8,058 bases of DNA, from positions 1-8,058 of the forward strand of contig JBKJUK010000385.1 of assembly GCA_046590705.1 (NCBI GenBank), written 5' to 3'. The position numbers were made by a program, and so were the translations under genes. Under the pieces are notes generated by a model, which saw only the letters and a list, made by a program, of their open reading frames with translations, made no database searches and was not told the DNA's origin. This document shows, piece after piece, positions 1 to 6,381 of this stretch; positions within the stretch are counted from its first letter, which is position 1; every line of letters begins with the position of its first letter. The stretch comes from JBKJUK01 sp046590705. Its GTDB lineage: Bacteria > Acidobacteriota > Thermoanaerobaculia > Gp7-AA8.

Positions 1-89
1 TCAAGGACCCGGCCTGGGCGCGTCGAGATCCGGACCTGAGAACGTTGCACGGCTTGCCGGAGTTCGAGCGTCTCTACCCGGCAGGTTAA
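1..89 (+). CDS. C-terminal end of a probable TPR-repeat protein (5' truncated)
   Basis: A reading frame open from the left edge ends at TAA 87-89. It encodes 28 visible residues, including the stretch DPDLRTLHGLPEFERLYPAG. The pattern 'DPDLxxLxxxPEFxxL' is the usual closing sequence of bacterial TPR-repeat proteins, including the TPR tails of some Ser/Thr kinases and adenylate-cyclase-like regulators. That is recalled family knowledge, and with only 28 residues no domain can be proven. The gene converges on the GNAT gene, with 61 bases between the two stop codons. I see no hairpin with a T-tract in that gap. The N-terminal function (kinase, transcription factor or other) lies outside the window. 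Confidence 0.55.
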   Translation, partial: KDPAWARRDPDLRTLHGLPEFERLYPAG

Positions 90-150
90 GCATCTGCCGA
101 TCCGCTGCGCGCGAACAGGACTGAATCTTTTCTGCTCCGTCGCCTCGCAA

Positions 151-708
151 TCAGGCCCGTTGATCGCGGGATCGTTCCAATCTCACTGTTCCCGGGTCTC
201 GCCCCGGGCCGTGTCTGAGAAAACCATTTCGTTCGAGGGCACGGACTGACCCGAGGTTCACTTCCGTAGTGTGAGCGATGATCAGAGTGACCTGGGCCTG
301 TTCGAAGGCATTCGATACGAGCATCCGAATGATCTCAGCGGCGTAGCCTCGACGCTCCCATTCCGGAGTCATCGAATACCCGATCTCGACCACTCCGTCG
401 GAGTTGGCCGGGCCGAAGTAACCGCCTCCGCCGACCAGTGTGCGCGGGACGAGATCGTCTTCCGGTCGGATGGCGTACCAGCCGTACCATCCGGAAACCG
501 CATCGCCTCCTGCGATCATCTGTTCGCGAAAAAACTCCATTGCGGAACGGTCGTACTCACCCGGGGGCCATGAGGATGGGACGTGCACTTCCAGCGTCGA
601 TCCCAGCTTCGATGGTTCGTTGAGTTCAACATCGAGATGCTCAATCGTCGTTGCCTGAAGAGTGAGTATCGAAGAGTCAATCTGATTCTGGCTGCGCATC
701 GTGCGCAT
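151..708 (-). CDS. GNAT-family N-acetyltransferase (RimJ/RimL-like)
   Basis: A 185-residue protein of usual length for a single-domain GNAT. These enzymes transfer an acetyl group from acetyl-CoA to an amine on a protein, antibiotic or small molecule; the acceptor here cannot be told. The clearest signal is motif A: strand EIGYSM (108-113) followed by ERRGYAAE (118-125), matching the R/Q-x-x-G-x-G/A pyrophosphate-binding loop of acetyl-CoA. Further on, NLGSVRALERNGF (151-163) matches the conserved 'N-x-x-S-x-R-x-L-E-K-x-G-F' motif B region of RimJ/RimL-type enzymes. The segment around residues 46-80 (SSWPP, then GWYGWYAI) is also typical. No signal peptide or membrane segment is present, so it should be cytoplasmic. 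The ATG at 708 is the only in-frame start after an AGGAG at 725-729, but the 16-base spacing is long; a second ATG lies three codons in. The gene starts 57 bases after the exonuclease stop, so co-transcription is plausible. Confidence 0.87.
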   Translation of the reverse strand: MRTMRSQNQIDSSILTLQATTIEHLDVELNEPSKLGSTLEVHVPSSWPPGEYDRSAMEFFREQMIAGGDAVSGWYGWYAIRPEDDLVPRTLVGGGGYFGPANSDGVVEIGYSMTPEWERRGYAAEIIRMLVSNAFEQAQVTLIIAHTTEVNLGSVRALERNGFLRHGPGRDPGTVRLERSRDQRA

Positions 709-765
709 CTTAACGGCGTTGTCTCTCCTGTCGAAGCGTTGTTCCGTTCGATTGCATCCGGCAGT

Positions 766-1590
766 CTAGGCCACGGGTTGCAGCTTGCGGATGCGGCGGA
801 TCAGGCGTGCGTCGACCGACTGCATCATCGCGTCGAATGCGGGAGTCGGCCCGCGCCATCGGAGCTCGTCGACGTTCTCGAACAGTGGGGCATCCGTGCG
901 GAGCGTTGCGAGATTCTTGAACAGCATGGCCCGTTCATGACTCTCGCCGAGGACTTGCGGTGGAAAGTCTTCGATATGGCCGTGGCGTGCGATCAGTCTC
1001 GCCGCAGTCTTCGCACCGCATCCGGCGACGCCTGGAAAGCCGTCAGCTGAATCGCCGACCAGGGCCAGGTAGTCGGCGATGTGCTCAGGTGATACGCCCC
1101 ATTTCGCGAACACCGCTTTGTCATCACGAATCTGCCCGCTCTTCCGGTCCACCTGCACGACTCGGTCGGAAACGACGCACTGCGCGAGATCCTTGTCCGG
1201 AGTCCAGATGCACACTTTCTCCACTTTTTGGTCGAGTGACGCGAGATGCGCGGCAGATGCAAGCGCGTCGTCCGCTTCCAGTTCTACCATCGGCCAGGTC
1301 ACGACTCCCATGGCCCGTAGCGCATCTTCGAGCGGATGAAACTGTGCGCGGAGTGCCGGCTCGATTCCTTCGCCAGTCTTGTATCCAGGCCACAAATCAT
1401 TCCTGAACGACTCGATGACGTGATCGGTAGCAACGCCGATATGGGTCGCGTCGTCTTCCAGCATCTTCGCCACAGTCCCGAGAACACCTGCCACCGCGCC
1501 GAGAGGAGGATCGACATCCCTATTTCCTCGGCGAAGCCCGTAGAAATGCCGGAACAGTTCGTAAGTACCATCGATGAGATGAACGATCAT
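766..1590 (-). CDS. Stand-alone 5'-3' exonuclease / flap endonuclease (Pol I N-terminal type, H3TH)
   Basis: A 274-residue protein corresponding to the 5' nuclease domain of DNA polymerase I without the polymerase. Family members cut 5' flaps and degrade DNA 5'-3' using two metal ions, for example when removing RNA primers or damaged ends. Visible metal-ligand motifs in order are LIDGTYELF (D7), SFRNDLWPGYKTG (61-73, the basic arch region), ELEADDALAS (E105, D107, D108), TPDKDLAQ (D132, D134) and LVGDSADGFPGV (D180, D183). The helix-three-turn-helix follows as GCGAKTAARLI (190-200). All expected acidic residues are present, so it should be active. The ADGFPG wording, in place of Pol I's SDNIPG, resembles the short stand-alone exonuclease family as I recall it, rather than a broken polA. 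The start at 1590 is set by the MIVHLIDGTYE N-terminus; no good Shine-Dalgarno precedes it. It lies 87 bases downstream of the kinase and 57 bases upstream of the GNAT gene. Confidence 0.93.
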   Translation of the reverse strand: MIVHLIDGTYELFRHFYGLRRGNRDVDPPLGAVAGVLGTVAKMLEDDATHIGVATDHVIESFRNDLWPGYKTGEGIEPALRAQFHPLEDALRAMGVVTWPMVELEADDALASAAHLASLDQKVEKVCIWTPDKDLAQCVVSDRVVQVDRKSGQIRDDKAVFAKWGVSPEHIADYLALVGDSADGFPGVAGCGAKTAARLIARHGHIEDFPPQVLGESHERAMLFKNLATLRTDAPLFENVDELRWRGPTPAFDAMMQSVDARLIRRIRKLQPVA

Positions 1591-1677
1591 GTTTGGAGAA
1601 AGTAACTACCTGGTAGCCGCGTCGTACCTCGGAGTCGGCAACCGATCAACCGTACGGTGTACCGCCTGGTTTGTGGA

Positions 1678-4410
1678 TCAGTGCTTCAATGCCGAAGTCC
1701 AGTTTACGATGACGGTGACCGGCTCTTCCGTTTTCTGCTCGGGCTGATTGATTAGAAAACGTTGCCCGTCGCTGGTGACGTCGTAGAAAGGGTCGGGCGC
1801 AGAAAACATCGGCACCTTGAACAATGCCGTCGCAGCGCCGGTCTTGAGCGGATTCGTGGAGAGGACGGGCGCCAGCATCATGCTGCCGTTGTGGGCGATG
1901 TAAAACACCTCTCGTCCATCGTCGCTCCAACGAGGAGCCGTACCCCCTTCCGTGGAAAGGAGCAACGTCTCTGCGGGAAGCGGAAACGAGCCGACGTAGA
2001 CCTCGTTGCGTCCGGACTCGTTTGAGACGTATGCCACGAACCTTCCGTCTGGAGAAAACCGCATGTCCGACTCGTTGAACGTAGACGCCATGTAAGGAAA
2101 CGGTTTTGAAGAAGGGTCGGTCGGATGAATCCAGAGATCACCCTGGCTCGAACCATTCACTGAGAATTTTGAAACGCCAACAAACCGCCCATCCTTTGAC
2201 CAGGCGAGCGGTTTTTCGTGGATGTTCCGGTCGTCGAGAAAGGCCGTCTCCGCTGTTGCGCCAATCGTCTTGCGCAACGTATCGGCCTGAATTCCTCGGT
2301 CGCTCCAGTAGAGAATCGTTCTCGAGTCGGGCGACCAGACCGGTGTCGCCTCATGCCATGGGTCGAAGGTGAACCGGCTGCGAACGCCCCGTTCGAGATC
2401 GAAGAGCCAGATGTCAGCCGGATCGCCCACTGCAGCCGCCGCTGTTTTTCCATTCGGACTGACTGCAACATCGAAAAATACGCCCGCCTCCGGAGTGAGA
2501 GAGCCGACCGTTTCTCCTTTCCGGTTGATCCAGTTCAGTCGCGACCTCGATTCAGTGCCTCCGCCCTGATAGACGAGCATTCGGTCGGAGACCGCGAAAA
2601 CTGCCTGGAAGAAACCTTTCTCGTATCGCACACCGTCAGCGAGGGGCGACGGTTCTCCCTCCAGCCTCATGGCCTTCGCGTCGAAGCGCTGCGCAACCAG
2701 CTCCTGATCGCGCAGATAAAGGAGATGCCCTGCAGCGTAAAGTACGTTGGAGCGGGCGTGCAGCAGTAGGCGCGGCTCCCCACCGTCGATCGAGCCAAGA
2801 TAAATGGCGTTGGCCCCGCTCGTTGTTTTGGAGGTATGACTTCCTGCGAGGAAAAGAAAGTGTTTCCCATCAGGAAGGAAGAATGGCCAGCGGTGAGTGG
2901 TCTCGTTGCGGGAAGCTTCGACCTTCGTCAGTGCGACGGGTCGACCACCTGTCGCAGCCACCTTGTAAATCGGATCACGCCAGTGGGGAGTGAAGAGAAT
3001 GACGCCATCACGACCCCAACTTCCTCCCCGCGCCTCTCTCACATCACAGATGTCCACCGCGACGCCGCCGTCGACGGAGATCGTTTTCAACTTCTCGTTC
3101 TCGACAAAGAATCCGATTTGACGGCTGTCCGGCGACCAGAACGGATAATGCCCGTCTTCGGTTCCGGCCAGAGGTCGAGCCTCACGCGTCTGGAAGTTAC
3201 GAACCCAGATGCGGGCGATGCCGTCCTTGCCGGGTGCCGTAAAGGTCAGGTAACGACCATCGGGCGAGAGCGCCATCGATCCAGCCCCGGATCCCTCCAG
3301 CCTGAACTCGGTTCCTGCCGGCGGTGAAATGGATGCGTAGACCGGCGGATCAGCTTGAGCCGGCTTGAACCGCGCTCTTGCAAAGAATGCCAACGCGGCC
3401 GCCGTGGCGAGCGCGGCGATCACCCATGCCAGGTACAGCAGCGTCCGCGCTCGCCTCGAGGGCTTCGCGACAGTAGCGTCACCTGAGGCATCCGCCACTC
3501 CTCCTTCAGCAATCACGCGGAGCTGAAGCAAAACGTCGTGCGCACTCTGCCAACGCTCGTCCGGCTCTTTGGCAAGGCAGGTCCTGATGATTCGCTCCAG
3601 GGCCAGAGGCGAAAGCGGCTGCAGCGAACTGATAGGTGGTGGATCGCGGTCGACGATTGCCGCGATCAGGCTCGTTCTTGTCTTGCCGTCAAACGCGCGG
3701 CGTCCTGTAACCATCTCATAGAGCACCGTTCCGAAAGCGAAAATATCGGTGCGAGCGTCGGCTTCCAGTCCTTCGAGCTGCTCAGGGGCCATGTACTGGA
3801 ACGTACCGAGAATCGTTCCTTCCGCAGTCAGCGGCTTGTGTTGTTCGGTGGGTGCGTCGGCCGAAATCAGTGGGACCGCGATCTTGGCCAGGCCGAAATC
3901 GAGCAGCTTCGCGCCGCCCTTCGTGATCATGATGTTGCCCGGCTTCAGATCACGGTGAATGATTCCCGCGCGATGCGCGCGCGTCAGCGCGTCTGCAATC
4001 TGGATTGCGTACTTGAGCACTTCGTGAAGAGGCATCGCGCCGCGCGTGAGTCGATCAGCGATGGTCTCCCCTTCCAGCAACTCCATCACCAGATAGGAGA
4101 CGTTCTGTGCCGTTGCGTCGGGGTTCGAAAATGAGGCCGTCGATCCGTTCATCGCACTCTCGACGATCGCTTCGCCTACATCGTGCAGCGTGCAGATGTG
4201 AGGATGGTTCAACGACGAGATCGTTCTCGCCTCCCGCTCGAAACGTTGCCGGAGCTCCCTGCTGCCAGACATCCGTTCCGACAGAACTTTCACCGCGACG
4301 CTGCGATCGAGACGCGTGTCCGTGGCCCGGTAGACCTCACCCATTCCACCGGCGCCGATCAGTTCAACGATCTCGTAGGGACCGAGACGTGTACCCGCAG
4401 CGATCGTCAT
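1678..4410 (-). CDS. Membrane-anchored Ser/Thr protein kinase with C-terminal TolB/PD40-type beta-propeller
   Basis: A 910-residue receptor-like Hanks-type kinase. Numbering from ATG 4410, the kinase domain (about 10-297) has the glycine loop GAGGMG (19-24), Lys41, the likely helix-C Glu60, HRD with catalytic Asp154 and Asn159, DFG (171-173) and APE (208-210), so it should be catalytically active and of the RD type. A hydrophobic span at about 323-344 is the probable transmembrane helix, preceded by a basic SRRAR. The remaining 560 or so residues carry about eight SPDG-like blades near 380, 424, 509, 649, 692, 736, 784 and 827, the PD40 signature, probably a periplasmic sensing propeller of unknown ligand. 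The ending VIVNWTSALK is usual for the family. I prefer ATG 4410 because MTIAAGTRLGPYEI matches common family N-termini; an in-frame GTG at 4425 would add five residues. Neither start has a clear Shine-Dalgarno. About 23 extra polar residues interrupt the N-lobe at 82-105. It may head a transcript with the exonuclease and GNAT genes. Confidence 0.95.
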   Translation of the reverse strand: MTIAAGTRLGPYEIVELIGAGGMGEVYRATDTRLDRSVAVKVLSERMSGSRELRQRFEREARTISSLNHPHICTLHDVGEAIVESAMNGSTASFSNPDATAQNVSYLVMELLEGETIADRLTRGAMPLHEVLKYAIQIADALTRAHRAGIIHRDLKPGNIMITKGGAKLLDFGLAKIAVPLISADAPTEQHKPLTAEGTILGTFQYMAPEQLEGLEADARTDIFAFGTVLYEMVTGRRAFDGKTRTSLIAAIVDRDPPPISSLQPLSPLALERIIRTCLAKEPDERWQSAHDVLLQLRVIAEGGVADASGDATVAKPSRRARTLLYLAWVIAALATAAALAFFARARFKPAQADPPVYASISPPAGTEFRLEGSGAGSMALSPDGRYLTFTAPGKDGIARIWVRNFQTREARPLAGTEDGHYPFWSPDSRQIGFFVENEKLKTISVDGGVAVDICDVREARGGSWGRDGVILFTPHWRDPIYKVAATGGRPVALTKVEASRNETTHRWPFFLPDGKHFLFLAGSHTSKTTSGANAIYLGSIDGGEPRLLLHARSNVLYAAGHLLYLRDQELVAQRFDAKAMRLEGEPSPLADGVRYEKGFFQAVFAVSDRMLVYQGGGTESRSRLNWINRKGETVGSLTPEAGVFFDVAVSPNGKTAAAAVGDPADIWLFDLERGVRSRFTFDPWHEATPVWSPDSRTILYWSDRGIQADTLRKTIGATAETAFLDDRNIHEKPLAWSKDGRFVGVSKFSVNGSSQGDLWIHPTDPSSKPFPYMASTFNESDMRFSPDGRFVAYVSNESGRNEVYVGSFPLPAETLLLSTEGGTAPRWSDDGREVFYIAHNGSMMLAPVLSTNPLKTGAATALFKVPMFSAPDPFYDVTSDGQRFLINQPEQKTEEPVTVIVNWTSALKH

Positions 4411-4626
4411 CTGGAGAGGCGGCACCCGACCGTTACGTAGGTACGACGATGACGGTCATTACCGCGGCAAGTCAAGTTTACAAGTCTTCGATTCACGAAT
4501 GAGCCATTATCGCACCTGCCAGCGCCAGACCCGTCGCATCCTTCGCATCGCGGCCAACTCACCCGCGCGCTCACGTCCGGGAGCTAACGACGAGCGTTAA
4601 CCCAGCTCATGTTCATCGCCTGCGAG

Positions 4627-4658
4627 AAAAAAAACGGAGCGCCATGGGGCGCTCCGTT
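4627..4658 (-). terminator. Intrinsic (Rho-independent) terminator after the S8 peptidase gene
   Basis: An 11-bp perfect inverted repeat pairs 4633-4643 with 4648-4658 around a four-base loop (4644-4647). The stem is GC-rich (ACGGAGCGCC on the plus strand). Read on the minus strand it is followed immediately by eight T residues (plus-strand A-run 4627-4634, the first two overlapping the stem foot). It starts 19 bases after the peptidase stop codon. Only the minus-strand reading has the T-tract, so it terminates the peptidase transcript and insulates the kinase gene downstream. Confidence 0.95.
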
Positions 4659-4677
4659 CATTGTCTGAGAGCGAGAT

Positions 4678-6165
4678 CTATCTCGTGACGACCAGCGTCG
4701 CGCTCGTCGTGCGCATCAAGCTGCCGCTGGTACCTGTGATCGTCAGCGTGTAGGAACGTTTCGATGTTCCCGAGGCGACGGTGATCGTCATCGTTGACGA
4801 CGTTCCGGTCGACGGATTCGGATTCGGGGAAAAGCTCGTCGTTGAGCCGGCCGGTTGACCGCTTGCGGACAACGAGACGTCACCGGTGAAGTTCGTACGC
4901 GTGATCGTCACCGTGTAGGACGCCGTTCCGCCGCTACGAGGGACGGAGACCGAGCTGGGGCTGACCGAGAGCGAGAAGTCGCTGCTCGGCGGAGGTGGAG
5001 GGGGTGCTACCCCGCCAAAGAGCGAGTGCAGGAGCAGGTTCGGTGATCCCGTTCCGGCATCGGTGATCTTGTTCGGTGTGGCGTTGTCCTTCAGGGCCGT
5101 AGCGACCGTGGCGGGCGTCGCCGCGGGGCTCCCTTCGAGATATAGAGCCGCCACACCGGCCACGTGTGGAGCGGACATCGAGGTTCCGCTGATCGTATTG
5201 GTTGCGGTGTTGCTCGTGTACCACGCCGAGGTGATGCTCGAGCCCGGCGCGAAGATGTCTACGCAGGTGCCAATGTTTGAGAAGGAGGAGCGGGCATCAG
5301 TCGAGGTCGACGACGCCACGGTGATCGCCGAGGGCACACGGGCGGGGGTCTTGCTGCAGGCATCTCCCCCCGAGTCGTTTCCGGCAGAAATCGCATAGGT
5401 CACGCCGTCAGCGATGGAGTTGCTCACTGCGGTGTCGACACTGCTGTTGGCCCCGCCGCCGAGGCTCATGTTCGCGACCGCTGGCTGGCCCGCGGTGTGA
5501 TCGGCGGTGACCCAGTCGACTCCCGAAATGACGCCCGACCATGTTCCCGATCCAGCGCAATCGAGCACGCGCACGGCCACGAGCGTTACGCCCTTGGCCA
5601 CGCCCCATGTCGATCCGCCGACCGTGCCTGCCACGTGCGTGCCGTGGCCGTTGCAGTCAGTCGTTCCGCCGCCGACCGCATCGAAGCCGCTGATGACGCG
5701 GCCGGCGAGGTCATTGTGGGTGGCTAGGATGCCGGTGTCGAGGATGTAAGCCTTCACTCCTGCGCCGGTTCGATCGTAGTTGTAGGTGCTGTTGAGCGGG
5801 AGGTCTCGCTGGTCGACGCGATCAAGACCCCAGGTGGCGTTGGCCTGACTGGCCAGGGTACTGACGTAACCGTCTTCTTCAACATACTTCACGCGCGGAT
5901 CGAGGCTGAGCTGCGCGGCCATCCCCTCCGACATCTTGACCGAAAAGCCGCTGAAGGCGTGCTTGTAGACTTGGTCTTTCACGCCGCCGTGCTTGCTCGA
6001 CAACTCGCTGGCAAGCGCGTCGACGTCGGCGACGCCGGCGTTGAGAGCGACGATGTATTGGTTGGGGACTTTATTGCCAGTCTTCTTGATCGTCCCATCT
6101 CCGGCGAATGCCACGCCGCTCAAACCGAACAACAGAACCGAGGCAAATGTCATCAAACGCTTCAT
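4678..6165 (-). CDS. Secreted S8 serine peptidase (subtilase, proteinase K/aqualysin-like) with C-terminal Ig-like domain
   Basis: A 495-residue extracellular endopeptidase precursor. Residues 1-21 (MKRLMTFASVLLFGLSGVAFA) form a Sec signal peptide with an A-F-A cleavage site. An inhibitor-I9-type propeptide follows at about 35-102 (QYIVALN to KYVEEDGYV); it normally acts as a folding chaperone and is cut off. The catalytic domain spans about 110-384 and has the full triad: Asp143 in ILDTG, His174 in GHGTHVAGT and Ser329 in GTSMSAPHVAG, plus oxyanion Asn263 in SAGND. Four cysteines (171, 203, 270, 301) have spacing matching the two disulfides I recall for aqualysin I. After a proline linker (388-393) comes a roughly 100-residue beta-rich, Ser/Thr-rich domain beginning FSLSVSPSSVSV, likely Ig-like and used for binding or stability. 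ATG 6165 is chosen because AGGAGA precedes it at ideal spacing and the signal peptide begins there; an in-frame ATG at 6183 would place residues before it. A promoter upstream and a terminator downstream suggest a single-gene transcript. Confidence 0.96.
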   Translation of the reverse strand: MKRLMTFASVLLFGLSGVAFAGDGTIKKTGNKVPNQYIVALNAGVADVDALASELSSKHGGVKDQVYKHAFSGFSVKMSEGMAAQLSLDPRVKYVEEDGYVSTLASQANATWGLDRVDQRDLPLNSTYNYDRTGAGVKAYILDTGILATHNDLAGRVISGFDAVGGGTTDCNGHGTHVAGTVGGSTWGVAKGVTLVAVRVLDCAGSGTWSGVISGVDWVTADHTAGQPAVANMSLGGGANSSVDTAVSNSIADGVTYAISAGNDSGGDACSKTPARVPSAITVASSTSTDARSSFSNIGTCVDIFAPGSSITSAWYTSNTATNTISGTSMSAPHVAGVAALYLEGSPAATPATVATALKDNATPNKITDAGTGSPNLLLHSLFGGVAPPPPPPSSDFSLSVSPSSVSVPRSGGTASYTVTITRTNFTGDVSLSASGQPAGSTTSFSPNPNPSTGTSSTMTITVASGTSKRSYTLTITGTSGSLMRTTSATLVVTR

Positions 6166-6170
6166 ATGTT

Positions 6171-6176
6171 TCTCCT
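6171..6176 (-). promoter_or_regulatory. Ribosome binding site of the S8 peptidase gene
   Basis: AGGAGA on the minus strand (plus-strand TCTCCT) lies five bases before the ATG at 6165; measured from AGGAG the spacing is six. This near-perfect Shine-Dalgarno decides the start: the upstream in-frame ATG at 6183 would place the site inside the coding region. It is the strongest ribosome binding site in the window; the other complete genes have weak or poorly spaced sites. Confidence 0.9.
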
Positions 6177-6238
6177 GGATCACTAGTTAGCGAGCGTTAT
6201 AGATACGTGGTGAACCAAACTCGGGGGATTGAGCGGAG

Positions 6239-6265
6239 CTTATATCTATACTCGGAGTGTGTCAA
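6239..6265 (-). promoter_or_regulatory. Candidate sigma70-type promoter for the S8 peptidase gene
   Basis: On the minus strand a perfect TTGACA -35 box (plus-strand 6260-6265) is followed 15 bases later by TATAAG (6239-6244), five of six matches to TATAAT. The spacing is two bases short of the optimum. An overlapping TATAGA at 6245-6250 is 20 bases from a second TTGACA at 6271-6276. Either arrangement would start transcription near 6230 and give a 5' leader of about 65 bases before the ATG at 6165. The location between two co-oriented genes and the AT-rich patch in a GC-rich surround support a promoter; the start site itself is inferred. Confidence 0.55.
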
Positions 6266-6281
6266 AGCGCTGTCAAAGCGT
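6260..6281 (-). repeat. Tandem 11-bp repeat containing two TTGACA boxes
   Basis: The unit TGTCAAAGCGC (6260-6270) is followed at once by TGTCAAAGCGT (6271-6281), ten of eleven bases identical. On the minus strand each copy reads CGCTTTGACA. The period is about one helical turn, so both copies face the same side of the DNA. It may be a duplicated -35 element or a pair of activator half-sites for the peptidase promoter. A short inverted repeat, CGTAG-acg-CTACG (6279-6291), abuts it. Confidence 0.7.
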
Positions 6282-6381
6282 AGACGCTACGGGGGATGCG
6301 GGAGGCAGCTCTGCATGACTCCCATTCCGCCCGGCCTCAGGTTCCCGAGAACGGAGGGAAAGTCGAATTTACGAACACACG

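Noticed and set aside
583..1050. A 155-codon plus-strand open frame overlapping the starts and ends of the GNAT and exonuclease genes
   Set aside because: It lies antisense to two well-supported genes, its translation shows no recognisable motif, and long antisense frames are expected in GC-rich coding DNA.
1649..1658. Perfect 10-bp palindrome ACCGTACGGT between the kinase and exonuclease genes
   Set aside because: It is short, has no loop or T-tract and no second copy; chance is a sufficient explanation.
2218..2769. A 183-codon plus-strand open frame inside the propeller region of the kinase gene
   Set aside because: It is antisense to regular SPDG-type blades in the true frame and has no motif or ribosome binding site of note.
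3538..4134. A 198-codon plus-strand open frame inside the kinase gene
   Set aside because: It is antisense to the kinase catalytic domain, whose conserved motifs fix the real frame; the antisense product resembles no family I know.
4411..4425. GTG at 4425 as the kinase start
   Set aside because: It adds only MPPLQ, has no Shine-Dalgarno and is not part of the conserved N-terminus; ATG 4410 fits the family better, though the GTG is not excluded.
6166..6183. ATG at 6183 as the peptidase start
   Set aside because: The six added residues include charged ones ahead of the signal peptide, and the strong AGGAGA lies downstream of this ATG, where it clearly serves the ATG at 6165.
6191..6199. The 9-mer CGAGCGTTA shared by the peptidase leader and the gap at 4591-4599
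   Set aside because: One shared 9-mer between two gaps of more than 200 bases is not far from chance, and the flanks do not match.
6342..6360. Possible terminator hairpin after the TonB receptor (TTCCC paired with GGGAA)
   Set aside because: The stem is only five base pairs with a nine-base loop and no T-tract on the minus strand.
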